Below, piece after piece: positions 45,628-54,784 of a stretch of DNA of 64,000 nt. How positions within the stretch are numbered: position 1 is the first letter of the stretch; the number at the start of each line of letters is the position of its first letter. The notes under the pieces are model-generated. The model ran no database searches. It saw nothing but the letters and a program-made list of their open reading frames with translations, and was not told where the DNA came from. The position numbers and the translations under genes are program-made. The stretch comes from Terricaulis sp. (GTDB taxonomy: Bacteria > Pseudomonadota > Alphaproteobacteria > Caulobacterales > Aquidulcibacteraceae): NCBI GenBank assembly GCA_024707365.1, contig JANPZV010000008.1, positions 410,667-474,666 of the forward strand. Reading direction: 5' to 3'.

Positions 45628-46864
45628 ATGGATTTCAACGACACGCCCGAGGAAGCCGAGTTTCGCGCTGAGGCGCGCGCTTTTCTCGAAGCCAATTGCC
45701 AGCCCAAAAAGCGCGGAGGCGGAACGCCTTTCACGCAAGCTTTCGCCGAAGGATTATCTCGCGGCGGCGAAGGATTATCAGCGCAAGAAGGCGGAAGCCG
45801 GCTTTGCCGGCATCACTTGGGCCAAGGAGCAGGGCGGGCGCGCCTTGCCGCCGATCTATGCGGTGATCTTCAATTCCGAAGAGGCCAAGTTTGACGCGCC
45901 GGCGCATCCGTTCTCGATTGGGCTTGGCATGTGCGTGCCGACGGTGATCGCGTTTTCCGATGAGGCGACAAAGGATCGCTACGTCGCCAAGGCGCTGCGC
46001 GGCGATGAAATCTGGTGCCAGCTTTTCTCCGAACCCGGCGCGGGCTCGGATGTCGCCGCCTCCAAAACCAAAGCCGTGAAGGACGGCGGTGATTGGATCA
46101 TCAACGGCCAGAAGGTGTGGACGACGGGCGCGCATTTTTCCGATTTCGGCATCCTGCTGGTGCGCACCAATCCGGACGTGGAAAAGCACAAGGGGCTGAC
46201 CATGTTCATCGTCGATATGAAAGCGCCCGGCGTGGAGGTGCGCCAGATTCACCAGGCGTCCGGCGGGCGCGATTTCAACGAGGTGTATTTCACCGATGTG
46301 CGCATCCCCGATCAGAATCGGCTGGGCGAGCCGGGCATGGGATGGAACGTGGCGCTCGTGACGCTGATGAACGAGCGTTTGGCGGTCGGCGGTTCTTATG
46401 GCCCGGACTACAAGGAAATCTTTGAGTTCGCCAAAGGCATCGCCGCGCCGAGCGGCGAGGGCGCGCTGATCAAGGATGAAGCCTTCCGGCAAAAGCTCGC
46501 CGATTGGATCGTGCGCGCCGAGGGCTACAAGCTCGCCAAGTTCCGCACCATGACGGCGCTTTCGCGCGGGCAGACGCCGGGGCCGGAAAGCTCGATTGGC
46601 AAGGTGATCAACGCCAACCAGATGATGGACATCGCCAACACCGCGATCGAGGCGCAGGATCTTTACGGCATTATCGATGATCCGGCCTACGCCGCGCTCG
46701 AAGGCGCGTTCCATCAGAGTTATATGTTCGCGCCGGGCCTGCGCATCGCCGGGGGCACTGATGAAATCCTGAAAAACATCATCGCCGAACGCGTGCTCGG
46801 GCTGCCGCAGGAGCCGCGCGCCGATAAGGGCGTGGCGTTTAAGGATTTGCCGAGCGGGCGATGA
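45628..46864 (+). CDS. Acyl-CoA dehydrogenase, longer subunit type, one frame break
   Basis: The repaired length is 411 residues. Break at the A5 run 45706-45710 (one A extra), after which PKSAEAERLSRKLSPKDY joins FRAEARAFLEANCQ to the rest. Fold markers: GITWAKEQGGRALPPIY, CQLFSEPGAGSDVAA (flavin site), KVWTTGAHFSDF, NERLAVGGSYGPDY and the C-terminal GGTDEILKNIIAERVLGLP. The ATG at 45628 follows AGGGGAGG. It likely forms a heteromeric enzyme with the preceding dehydrogenase. Both lack close pathway neighbours here, so the substrate is not deducible. Confidence 0.87.
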
Positions 46865-46877
46865 GCCGCGCCTAACC

Positions 46878-47237
46878 CTATTCGGACCAAACCGCGAGTT
46901 CGACGCCGTTTGGATCGACGAAATGAAACCGCCGCCCGCCGGGGAAACTGAAGGTTTCTTTTGAAATCGTCGCGCCTGCGCCCTTCACCGCGGCGAGCGT
47001 GGCTTCAAGATCGCTTGAATACAGCACGACAAGCACGCCGCCGCCGGGCGCAGCGAGCGCTGCTGCGCGATCGAACCCGCCATCGACGCCCGCGCCGGCG
47101 AAGGCCAGATAGTCGGGGCCGTAATCCTGAAAGCTCCAGCCAAACACGTTGCTGTAAAACGCTTTCGTCGCGTCCGCGTCGCGCAGGGGCAGTTCGATAT
47201 AATTGATGGAATGGTGCTGATGCGCGCTTGCCGGCAT
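46878..47237 (-). CDS. VOC (glyoxalase/bleomycin-resistance fold) family protein
   Basis: A 119-residue single-unit VOC protein: INYIELPLRDADATKAFYSN (first beta-alpha unit with a His a few residues before), VFGWSFQDYGPDYLAFA, and the closing FPGGRRFHFVDPNGVELAVW with the metal-ligand-type His and Glu. The reaction cannot be named; most relatives of this type are annotated only as VOC. It ends 13 bases after the convergent acyl-CoA dehydrogenase gene. Confidence 0.85.
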   Translation of the reverse strand: MPASAHQHHSINYIELPLRDADATKAFYSNVFGWSFQDYGPDYLAFAGAGVDGGFDRAAALAAPGGGVLVVLYSSDLEATLAAVKGAGATISKETFSFPGGRRFHFVDPNGVELAVWSE

Positions 47238-47251
47238 TTTGCGGCTCTTTG

Positions 47252-47797
47252 CTATATCAATCCATCAAATAGGCCGGGCTCCTTGGCGCGCCAGCCTTCG
47301 ATTTGCAGCAGTTTGAGTTTGGTGGCGATGCCGCCTGTCGCGGAAAATCCCACCAGCCGGAAATTGGCGCCCACCACGCGATGGCAGGGCACAACGATCG
47401 CAAACGGATTGCGGCTGAGCGCCTGGCCCACGGCGCGCGCGCCGTCGCGCTCGCCGATGGCGTGGGCGATTTCGCCATAGGTGCGGGTTTTGCCAGCGGG
47501 GATGGCGCGCGCTGTATCGTAGACGCGCGCGTTGAACGTGCTCACGCGGCTCATATCCAATTGGATGAGGCGCAGGTTTTTCTTCTCGCCGCGCAACAGG
47601 CCGCTGATGGTTTCGATCGCGTGCGCGATTGGCTTGGGCGGCTGCTCGATCTCATCGGCGCTGGGGCAAAGCCGGAGCAGGCGCGTGCGCGTGGCCTCGA
47701 ACGTGGCTTCCGGCAATTGCACGCCAATCACCCCGCGCGGCCCCCAGGCGATGCCGCAGCGGCCGATGGCGGTGTCGAACAGGGCGTAGGCGTGCAC
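47252..47797 (-). CDS. ogt: Methylated-DNA--[protein]-cysteine methyltransferase (Ogt/MGMT)
   Basis: A 181-residue suicide DNA-repair protein that removes the alkyl group from O6-alkylguanine. The acceptor Cys is in FAIVVPCHRVVGANFRLVGF; the helix-turn-helix finger is in TYGEIAHAIGERDGARAVGQ; the N-terminal RNase H-like domain lacks an Ada-type zinc site. The GTG at 47797 (MHAYALFDTAIG) was chosen because the frame upstream belongs to the next gene. It lies five bases from the toxin gene on the same strand. Confidence 0.9.
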   Translation of the reverse strand: MHAYALFDTAIGRCGIAWGPRGVIGVQLPEATFEATRTRLLRLCPSADEIEQPPKPIAHAIETISGLLRGEKKNLRLIQLDMSRVSTFNARVYDTARAIPAGKTRTYGEIAHAIGERDGARAVGQALSRNPFAIVVPCHRVVGANFRLVGFSATGGIATKLKLLQIEGWRAKEPGLFDGLI

Positions 47798-47801
47798 GGA
47801 A

Positions 47802-48101
47802 CTAGTCCTTTTCAATTTCGAGCGCGGTGGGAATGTCGCGTGCGCCATGCAGAATGCGGACAATGCGTGAGAGATCGCCTTCGATCTGAAAGATGATAAG
47901 ATGCGCTTTGGCGACCACGCGGAAATAACCTTTCGGGAAATCGGCGCGGCGCGCTTGGCGCGGGTCGATACGTGCCGCTGCGCGGATGCCGGCTTGGATT
48001 GTTCTGGCGGCTTTCGCGGCCGCTGAGGGGCCAAGCGTTTGCCGATTCGTCTGCAGGTCTCGCTGCGCTTGTGGCGCGACCTGCAATGCGCGCGGTTTCA
48101 C
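47802..48101 (-). CDS. ParE/RelE-family toxin
   Basis: A 99-residue RelE/ParE-fold toxin. Basic helix-rich N-terminal half (QAQRDLQTNRQTLGPSAAAK), IDPRQARRADFPKGYFRVVA (the typical surface-loop area) and HLIIFQIEGDLSRIVRILHG followed by ARDIPTALE. GTG start at 48101 overlaps the antitoxin stop (GTGA), the standard antitoxin-first arrangement. ParE toxins act on DNA gyrase; the fold alone cannot tell ParE from an mRNase. Confidence 0.82.
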   Translation of the reverse strand: MKPRALQVAPQAQRDLQTNRQTLGPSAAAKAARTIQAGIRAAARIDPRQARRADFPKGYFRVVAKAHLIIFQIEGDLSRIVRILHGARDIPTALEIEKD

Positions 48102-48357
48102 GCGCCAGCCTTGGCGTCGCGCTCCAAATTCTCAATCAGCATGTCCATTTCAGCTAGAAATGCGTCGCCCTCAATCCAGCCGTCGCGATCGGCTTCTTCG
48201 ATGGCTTGATCCAGCGAGCTGCGGAACTTTTCTGTTTGGATGCGATGAGCTTCAAGGGCCTGCGCGGCCAAATCCGCCACGCTTTTTGCGCGGCCGGCCG
48301 CAACTTCAGCTTCAGCCCAAGCTTCAAATCCGCGTGGAAGGGGATGGTCACATTCAC
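48098..48357 (-). CDS. ParD-like antitoxin, one frame break
   Basis: The repaired length is 86 residues. N-terminal ribbon-helix-helix-type segment MNVTIPFHADFEAWAEAEVA, AAGRAKSVADLAAQALEAHR and an acidic toxin-wrapping C-terminus with EADRDGWIEGDAFLAEMDML. Break at the AAA 48326-48328 (TTT on the coding strand; one T missing). The GTG at 48357 was chosen. It lies upstream of and overlaps the toxin. Its start is 50 bases from the LexA operator at 48408-48422, on the other side of which imuA is divergently transcribed. Confidence 0.75.
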
Positions 48358-48407
48358 ACCTGCTTTCAGCTTACGAGCCTGCTTGCCGATATGGAGTCGA
48401 TTTTGTA

Positions 48408-48422
48408 GAACATACAGAGAAC
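48408..48422. promoter_or_regulatory. LexA operator (alphaproteobacterial SOS box)
   Basis: GAAC-N7-GAAC (spacer ATACAGA) at 48408-48422 is a perfect match to the alphaproteobacterial LexA direct repeat. It abuts the imuA ATG at 48423, and the 65-base gap also serves the divergent antitoxin gene, so LexA bound here could act on both. A GANTC site (GAGTC, 48394-48398) lies just beside it. Confidence 0.85.
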
Positions 48423-49103
48423 ATGCTGTCCTGTCCATCCCCTAATGCGACCAGCTTCGCCGGCTATGCCGCCATTCTGGCGGGCCAGCCTTTGCACGAG
48501 CTCTGTCCGGCGGCGCCTGGGGCGGAGGCGGCGGCGCTTGGCTTTGCCTTGGGGCTGGCGGCGCAGGCGGCGGGGCCGGTGATCTGGGCGGGCGAAGAGG
48601 GCGTGTTCGCCGAAGAGGGCGCGCCTTACCCGCCAGGGCTGGCGCAATTTGGTCTCGCGCCCGATCGGCTCATCGTCGTGCGCGCCGCCAAGCGCGAGGA
48701 GGCGCTTTGGGCGGCCGAGCAGGGGCTTTCTCTGCCGGGCGCCACGGTGATCTGCACGCTAAGCCAGGGCGGCAAGCCGCTCGATCTCAAGGCCACGCGG
48801 CGTTTGCTTTTGTTTGCCGAGCGCACGCGCGCGCGCTGCCTGCTTGTGCGCCCGCTGGCGGAAACGAGCGCGGCGTACACGCGCTGGCGCGTCGCGCCTG
48901 CGCCGAGTTTCGCTGGGGCGCGAGAACTTGGCGCGCCTGCTTATGCGCTTGAACTTGTGCGCAGCCGTTCGGGGCCGGCTGGCGCGCGCTTTATCCTTGA
49001 ATGGAACGCTCATGACCACGCTTTCGCAGAACGCGAGCTGGCTCGCGCTATATTTGCCGCGTCTTTCGACGGATCGGCTGATCCGCGCCAAGCGCGCGCC
49101 TGA
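48423..49103 (+). CDS. imuA: SOS mutagenesis protein ImuA
   Basis: A 226-residue RecA/SulA-like ImuA. The family-like parts are HELCPAAPGAEAAALGFALG, GPVIWAGEEGVF, APYPPGLAQFGLAPDRLIVV, VRAAKREEALWAAEQGL, and LKATRRLLLFAERTRARCLL. The ATG begins right after the LexA box, leaving no room for a normal leader, so the message may be leaderless. The gene overlaps imuB by 92 nt; the last part (AFAERELARAIFAASFDG) is less conserved-looking, so the true 3' end could be earlier if a base error is hidden here. Confidence 0.87.
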   Translation: MLSCPSPNATSFAGYAAILAGQPLHELCPAAPGAEAAALGFALGLAAQAAGPVIWAGEEGVFAEEGAPYPPGLAQFGLAPDRLIVVRAAKREEALWAAEQGLSLPGATVICTLSQGGKPLDLKATRRLLLFAERTRARCLLVRPLAETSAAYTRWRVAPAPSFAGARELGAPAYALELVRSRSGPAGARFILEWNAHDHAFAERELARAIFAASFDGSADPRQARA

Positions 49104-50547
49104 GGGCCGGGCGCTTGCCGCCTACGCCAAGCAAGGCGGCGCCTTTTTGCTGACAGGCGTGGATGCGCGCGCTTCATCCTTGGGCTTGCGGCTGGCGATG
49201 TCGTTGGCGGACGCGCGCGCGATCCATCCTGACCTTGTCGCCATGGAGGCGGAGCCGGAGGAGGATGCGCGCACGCTCGATCATATCGCGGCGTGGTGCG
49301 AGCGCTTTACGCCGATTGTCGTGCTGGATGCGCCCGATGGGCTATTTCTCGACATCACCGGATGCGGCCATCTCTTTGGCGATGCTGCGGCGTTGCGCGA
49401 TCAGATCATGACGCGATTGGAGGCGCAGGGTTTTGCCTGCCGTGCGGCGTTGGCGCAGACACCCGGCGCGGCCTGGGCGCTGGCGCGCTATGGCGCGCGC
49501 GCAGAGGCGCAGGATGATCCTGTGCAAAGCCTTGCGCCTTTGCCGGTGGCGGCGTTGCGCTTGGATGACGCCGCCGCAGCGCTGCTGCGCCGCTTGGGGC
49601 TGAAAACCATCGGCTCGCTTTTGCACGCGCCGCGCGCGTCTTTCACAGCGCGCGCAGGCGAACGGGCGATGCTGCGGCTGGATCAAGCCTTGGGCGGCGC
49701 GCCCGAAGTGCTTGCCCCGCGACGGCCTGCGCCGCCCGTATTTGCGCTGCGGCGCTTTCTTGAGCCGTTGTTCAGCACGGAAACCATCCTGCAGGCGGTG
49801 GAGCGGCTTTGCCTTGATGTCATCGCAAAGCTGGAGCTGCGCGGCGCCGGCGCGCGGGCGCTGGAGCTGCATCTGTTCGGCGTCGATGGCCGCGATCGCG
49901 TCATCGGCGTGGGCGTGAGCCGGCCGGAGCGGCAGCTCAAGCCTCTCATGCGGCTGCTGCGTGAAAAGCTCGAGCGCGCGGCGGAAAATCTCAACGCCGA
50001 ATTCGGCATCGAAGCGGCGCGGCTGGATGTGGTGCGGCTTGAACGGATCGCTCATGCGCAGGGCGGGCTTGTCGCGGCCGAAACCGTACAAGCGAACGCA
50101 GATCAGATCGCCGGAATCGTGGATGTGCTGAGCGCGCGGCTTGGCCCCAAGCGCGTGCTGCGCGCCAAGCTGCATGAGGCGCACGCCCCGGAAAAAGCCG
50201 GCGCCTGGAGCGCGGCTTTGGGGGAAAAAGCAGCGCGCGCGCCTTCGCCGCCGCGCGATGGGGTGATGCGCCGGCCGCTGACGCTGTTTGCGCGCCCGCA
50301 GCCGATCCAAGCGCTCGCCGCCGTGCCGGATGGCCCGCCGATCCGCTTCCGCTGGCGGCGCGTGCTGCGCGAGGTGGCGCGCGCCGAGGGGCCAGAGCGC
50401 ATCAGCGGAGACTGGATGAGCGCAGCGGCCGCGCGCGATTATTATCGCGTGGAGGATAAAGAAGGGCGCCGCTACTGGCTCTATCGCGAGGGCATGTATG
50501 GCGGGGATGAAGCGCCGCGCTGGTTCGTGCACGGGCTATTCGCATGA
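49012..50547 (+). CDS. imuB: Y-family polymerase-like protein ImuB
   Basis: A 511-residue DinB-like protein. The fold is seen in SWLALYLPRLSTDRLIRAKR, LADARAIHPDLVAMEAEPEE, the fingers/palm region FTPIVVLDAPDGLFLDITGC and GHLFGDAAALRDQIMTRLEA, then FACRAALAQTPGAAWALARY. ImuB lacks polymerase activity in studied organisms and acts as adaptor between DnaE2, ImuA and the beta clamp. ATG at 49012 fits the family start. It overlaps dnaE2 by 4 nt. Confidence 0.92.
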   Translation: MTTLSQNASWLALYLPRLSTDRLIRAKRAPEGRALAAYAKQGGAFLLTGVDARASSLGLRLAMSLADARAIHPDLVAMEAEPEEDARTLDHIAAWCERFTPIVVLDAPDGLFLDITGCGHLFGDAAALRDQIMTRLEAQGFACRAALAQTPGAAWALARYGARAEAQDDPVQSLAPLPVAALRLDDAAAALLRRLGLKTIGSLLHAPRASFTARAGERAMLRLDQALGGAPEVLAPRRPAPPVFALRRFLEPLFSTETILQAVERLCLDVIAKLELRGAGARALELHLFGVDGRDRVIGVGVSRPERQLKPLMRLLREKLERAAENLNAEFGIEAARLDVVRLERIAHAQGGLVAAETVQANADQIAGIVDVLSARLGPKRVLRAKLHEAHAPEKAGAWSAALGEKAARAPSPPRDGVMRRPLTLFARPQPIQALAAVPDGPPIRFRWRRVLREVARAEGPERISGDWMSAAAARDYYRVEDKEGRRYWLYREGMYGGDEAPRWFVHGLFA

Positions 50548-53500
50548 GCGGTTTTGCGGAACTGTGCGCCACCAGCAATTTTTCCTTTCTTCGCTCCGGT
50601 TCGCACCCGGAGGAGATGGTGGAAACCGCGCTGGCGCTTGGGCTTGCCGGCATTGGCATGGCCGATCGCAACACGCTGGCCGGCGTGGTGCGCGCGCATG
50701 TGATGGCCAAATCGCTCCGCGCGGAAGGCAAGGGCGAGATCAAGCTGATCGTGGGCGCGCGGCTTGTGTTTCGCGATGGAACGCCGGACGTGCTGGCTTA
50801 CCCAAAAGACCGCGCCGCCTACGCCCTTCTCACGCGCCTGCTCAGCGCCGGCAATCTCCGCGCGCCGAAGGGGGAATGTTTTCTTGATCTTGCGGATCTG
50901 CTTGCGCACGCCGAAGGGCTGCGCTGCATCCTCATTCCGCCTGATGATGTGACGGCGTTTGCCCCTGCGCCCGAAACGCTTGCTGCGTTGCGCGCGGCGT
51001 GCGGGGCTGTTTGGCTGGCGGCGCCATTCCGGTTTGACGGCGAGGATCGCCGCCGCATCCGCGCGCTGAAAACGCTCGCCGCCGAAACCGGGGCGCGGCT
51101 GATCGCCACCACTGAGCCGCTGATGCACGATCCGGCGCGGCGGGCGCTGCTGGATGTCGTCAGCTGCATTCGTGAGAAGAAAAAGCTCAGCGATGCGGGG
51201 CTTTTGCTGGCGAAGAATGCGGAGCGGCATTTGAAGCCGGAAGCGGAGATGCGCCGGCTCTATCATGATGCGCCAGAGGCGGTGGATGAAACGCTGGCGT
51301 TTCTCGGCGGGGTTTCGTTTTCGATGGATGATCTGCGCTACGAATATCCAGAAGAAACCTCCGAAGGCTTTTCCGATCCGCAGGCGGCGCTGGAAGCGCG
51401 GGCCTGGGCAGGCGCACGCGCGCGATACCCCGATGGCGTTCCAGATAAGGTAAGCGCCTCGCTCGTACGCGAGCTTGGCATTGTCGGGCGGAAAAAGTAC
51501 GCGCCGTACTTTCTCACGGTTGCCGATATCGTCGAATTTGCGCGTTCCGATAAAGATAAGGATGGCGGCGATAAAATCCCGATCCTTTGCCAAGGGCGCG
51601 GTTCGGCGGCCAATTCCACGATTTGCTATTGCCTGGGCGTCACCTCGGTTGATCCGGCGCGCAATGAGCTTTTATTCGATCGCTTCGTTTCGGAAGAGCG
51701 GAACGAGCCGCCGGATATTGATGTCGATTTCGAGCATGAGCGCCGCGAAGAAGTAATCCAATATGTCTACAAGAAATATGGGCGTGACCGTGCGGGCCTC
51801 GCCGCCACGCTCATCTGCTATCGTGGGCGCAGCGCCGTGCGCGAGGTGGCGAAGGTGTTCGGCTATTCCGAAGATAGCATCGGGCTGCTTTCAGGCATGA
51901 TGCATTGGTGGTCGCGCGGGGTGGATGAAAAAGAGCTGCGGGAAAACGGCTTTGACGTGAATGACCAGCGGCTCATGCAATGCGTACGCCTCGCCAATGA
52001 GCTGCAGGGGTTTCCGCGCCATCTTTCTCAGCACGTAGGCGGTTTTGTTATCACGCGCGAGAAATTGCACGATGTCGTGCCGATCCAGAACGCGGCCATG
52101 GATGAGCGCACGGTCGTGGAATGGAATAAGGATGATCTTGAGGATTTGGGCATCCTGAAAGTCGATCTGCTCGGGCTGGGCATGCTCACCTGCATCAAGA
52201 AGGCGTTTGATCTTTTTGAGCGGCATTATCCAGGGGAAGAACACGTCACCCTCACGTCATCGACGGACGATGAACGCGTCTACAAAATGCTGCACCGCGC
52301 CGATTCTCTTGGCACATTCCAAGTGGAAAGCCGCGCGCAGATGACGATGCTGCCAAGGCTCCAGCCTGAGAACTTTTACGATCTGGTGATCGAGGTCGCC
52401 ATCGTGCGGCCGGGGCCGATCCAGGGCGGGATGGTGCATCCATATCTGAGGCGGCGGCAGAAGCTTGAGATGGTAAGCTACCCGAAGGTGGAGTTGGAAG
52501 AGGTGCTCAAGCGCACGCTCGGCGTGCCGCTGTTTCAGGAGCAGGCGATGCAGATCGCCATTGTGGCCGCCGGCTTCACCCCGCCCGAGGCCGATAAGCT
52601 GCGCCGCGCCATGGCGACGTTCAAGCGCGTGGGCACGATCAAGTCGCTCAAGGAAAAATTCATCAATGGCATGATTGGCAAAGGCTATGAGCCGGCTTTT
52701 GCTGAATCGTGCTTTTCGCAGATCGAAGGTTTCGGCGAATATGGTTTTCCCGAAAGCCATGCGGCGAGCTTCGCCATTCTGGTTTACGTCTCGTCCTGGC
52801 TTAAATGCTATTACCCGGACGTGTTCGCCGCCGCGCTGCTGAATGCGCAGCCGATGGGGTTTTACGCGCCCGGCCAGATCGTGCGCGATGCGGCCGAGCA
52901 TGGCGTTGAGGTGCGCGCGATCGACATCAATCATTCGCACTGGGACAACATGCTTGAGCCCGGCCCCGAGGCGGCCAAGCGTTTGCATCCGCGTCATGCT
53001 GAAATGAAACACGATGTGCGCGCCACGCACGCGCTGCGGCTTGGCTTCCGCCAGGCCAAGGGCTTGAGAAAGGCGGAGATGGAAGCGCTCGCCGCGCGCC
53101 GCGGGCGTGGCTACGATTCGGTGCGCGATGTCTGGCTGCGCAGCGGCTTGCCGGCCTCCACCATTGAACGGCTGGCCGATATTGATGCGTTCCGTTCTCT
53201 CGGGCTGGAGCGACGCGATGCGTTGTGGGCGGTACGCGGGCTTAACCGCGTGGGCGGGCAGGAGGATTTGCCGCTGTTTGCCGAGGCGCATGATCGCACG
53301 CGTGAGCCGGATTTCGATCTGCCGGCGATGACGATGGGTGAGCACGTGGTGGAAGATTATCGCACGCTAGGGCTTTCGCTGAAAACCCATCCCGCCGCGC
53401 TGTTGCGTGAGGAGATGGCAGCCCGCCGCGCGATCCGCGCCGAAAAGCTCACGCAAATTCCGAACGGCCAGCGCGTGCGCGTGGCGGGGCTTGTGCTGGT

Positions 53501-53879
53501 GCGCCAGCGGCCGGGCACGGCCTCGGGCGTCATCTTCATGACGATGGAAGATGAAAGCGGCGTCGCCAACATCGTGGTGTGGCCCAAAGTGTTTGAGCAA
53601 TTCCGGCGGCAGGTGCTGGCGGGGCGGCTGGTGGCCGTGGATGGTCCGGTGCAGAGCGAAAGCGGCGTCATCCATGTGATCGCCGAGCGCATTTATGATT
53701 GGACGCCCATGCTGGCGCAGCTTTCAACGCAAAACGCGCTCGATCCGTCCACGCGCGCCGATGAGGCGCGCGCCAATCGCGGGCCCGATCCGCGTGAGCG
53801 GCATCCGCGCAATGTGCGCATCAATCTGGATGTTTCCGCCGCGGCGGGCGTGATGCCCAAGGGGCGGAATTTTCACTGA
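50544..53879 (+). CDS. dnaE2: Error-prone DNA polymerase DnaE2
   Basis: An intact 1111-residue C-family polymerase. PHP-like N-terminus ATSNFSFLRSGSHPEEMV (the DnaE2 signature in place of a HSHFS), catalytic Asp motif PPDIDVDFEHERREEVIQYV, fingers GSAANSTICYCLGVTSVDP, palm/thumb ILKVDLLGLGMLTCIKKAFD, GVPLFQEQAMQIAIVAAGF, and the C-terminal OB-fold RVRVAGLVLVRQRPGTASG. It performs SOS-induced translesion synthesis with ImuA and ImuB. The last 7 bases overlap the convergent methyltransferase gene. Confidence 0.96.
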   Translation: MSGFAELCATSNFSFLRSGSHPEEMVETALALGLAGIGMADRNTLAGVVRAHVMAKSLRAEGKGEIKLIVGARLVFRDGTPDVLAYPKDRAAYALLTRLLSAGNLRAPKGECFLDLADLLAHAEGLRCILIPPDDVTAFAPAPETLAALRAACGAVWLAAPFRFDGEDRRRIRALKTLAAETGARLIATTEPLMHDPARRALLDVVSCIREKKKLSDAGLLLAKNAERHLKPEAEMRRLYHDAPEAVDETLAFLGGVSFSMDDLRYEYPEETSEGFSDPQAALEARAWAGARARYPDGVPDKVSASLVRELGIVGRKKYAPYFLTVADIVEFARSDKDKDGGDKIPILCQGRGSAANSTICYCLGVTSVDPARNELLFDRFVSEERNEPPDIDVDFEHERREEVIQYVYKKYGRDRAGLAATLICYRGRSAVREVAKVFGYSEDSIGLLSGMMHWWSRGVDEKELRENGFDVNDQRLMQCVRLANELQGFPRHLSQHVGGFVITREKLHDVVPIQNAAMDERTVVEWNKDDLEDLGILKVDLLGLGMLTCIKKAFDLFERHYPGEEHVTLTSSTDDERVYKMLHRADSLGTFQVESRAQMTMLPRLQPENFYDLVIEVAIVRPGPIQGGMVHPYLRRRQKLEMVSYPKVELEEVLKRTLGVPLFQEQAMQIAIVAAGFTPPEADKLRRAMATFKRVGTIKSLKEKFINGMIGKGYEPAFAESCFSQIEGFGEYGFPESHAASFAILVYVSSWLKCYYPDVFAAALLNAQPMGFYAPGQIVRDAAEHGVEVRAIDINHSHWDNMLEPGPEAAKRLHPRHAEMKHDVRATHALRLGFRQAKGLRKAEMEALAARRGRGYDSVRDVWLRSGLPASTIERLADIDAFRSLGLERRDALWAVRGLNRVGGQEDLPLFAEAHDRTREPDFDLPAMTMGEHVVEDYRTLGLSLKTHPAALLREEMAARRAIRAEKLTQIPNGQRVRVAGLVLVRQRPGTASGVIFMTMEDESGVANIVVWPKVFEQFRRQVLAGRLVAVDGPVQSESGVIHVIAERIYDWTPMLAQLSTQNALDPSTRADEARANRGPDPRERHPRNVRINLDVSAAAGVMPKGRNFH

Positions 53880-54784
53880 TTGCGCCAGCGCGAAAAGATC
53901 GCCGTCGGCACAACAAGATCGCGCCCCGCATGCGGCAGCGCCATCTCGCCTGCTTCCCAATCGCCGCCCTCGAAGAATTGCCGCGCCACCTGATCGAGCG
54001 CGATGTAGGAAAGCCGCACCGCATACACCGTGGCGATCATAAAGCCCCTGGCGCTGGCGCGATCATCGGGATTGGCGCGCAAAAGCTGCTGGCACGCCTC
54101 AAGCAAGGCGGGCAGATCGCTTTCCAGCCGCCAGGTTTCGCCATCGGGCCCGCGCCCGAATTTGGGCGGATCAAGGATGATCCCATCATAGCGCCGCCCG
54201 CGACGGATCTCGCGCTTCACGAAAGCCAGCGCATCGTCGCAAATCCAGCGGATCGGCGCTTGGGAAAGGCCGGCCTCGGCCTGATTATCGCGCGCAAAGC
54301 CGATGGCTTTTTTTGAGGCGTCCACATGCGTCACCTTCGCGCCCGCTTTGGCGCAGGCGAGCGAAGCAAGCCCGGTATAGCCGAAGAGATTCAGCACCTC
54401 GGGCTGCGCGCCGCGATGGGCTTTTATGCAATCGCGCGCAAAGCGCCAATGCACCGAATGTTCAGGGAAGAACGCCAGGTGTCGGAAGGGCGTGGGGCGC
54501 GAAAGGAAGCGCAGATCATCCCATCCAAGCGTCCAAGTTTGCGGCAGCTCGCGGTTAAAGCGCCAGCGGCCGCCTTCTTCGTCATCGACTGAAGATGGCG
54601 CGAAGATCGCATCGGCGCTATCCCATTCGCGCGCAGCAAGCGCCGGCGCCCAAAGCGCCTGCGGTTCAGGCCGCACGAAGCGGTAAGGGCCCACTTGCTC
54701 AAGCTTGGCGCCATTGCCGGAATCCAAAATCCGGTAATCGCGCCAATCATCGGCCACTAAAATTTTAGGCGCGTGCGCCGTCAT
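53873..54784 (-). CDS. SAM-dependent methyltransferase, RlmI-like (rRNA methyltransferase type)
   Basis: A 303-residue class I methyltransferase: VLNLFGYTGLASLACAKAGA (SAM binding motif I), VTHVDASKKAIGFARDNQAE, LDPPKFGRGPDGETWRLESD (motif IV DPPKF) and IATVYAVRLSYIALDQVARQ near the end. RlmI/RlmK-type N-terminal PUA-like part is reduced (APKILVADDWRDYRILDSGN). Likely target is 23S rRNA cytosine or guanine, not certain. The start overlaps the following TrmH-type gene by 20 nt. Confidence 0.82.
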   Translation of the reverse strand: MTAHAPKILVADDWRDYRILDSGNGAKLEQVGPYRFVRPEPQALWAPALAAREWDSADAIFAPSSVDDEEGGRWRFNRELPQTWTLGWDDLRFLSRPTPFRHLAFFPEHSVHWRFARDCIKAHRGAQPEVLNLFGYTGLASLACAKAGAKVTHVDASKKAIGFARDNQAEAGLSQAPIRWICDDALAFVKREIRRGRRYDGIILDPPKFGRGPDGETWRLESDLPALLEACQQLLRANPDDRASARGFMIATVYAVRLSYIALDQVARQFFEGGDWEAGEMALPHAGRDLVVPTAIFSRWRNQ

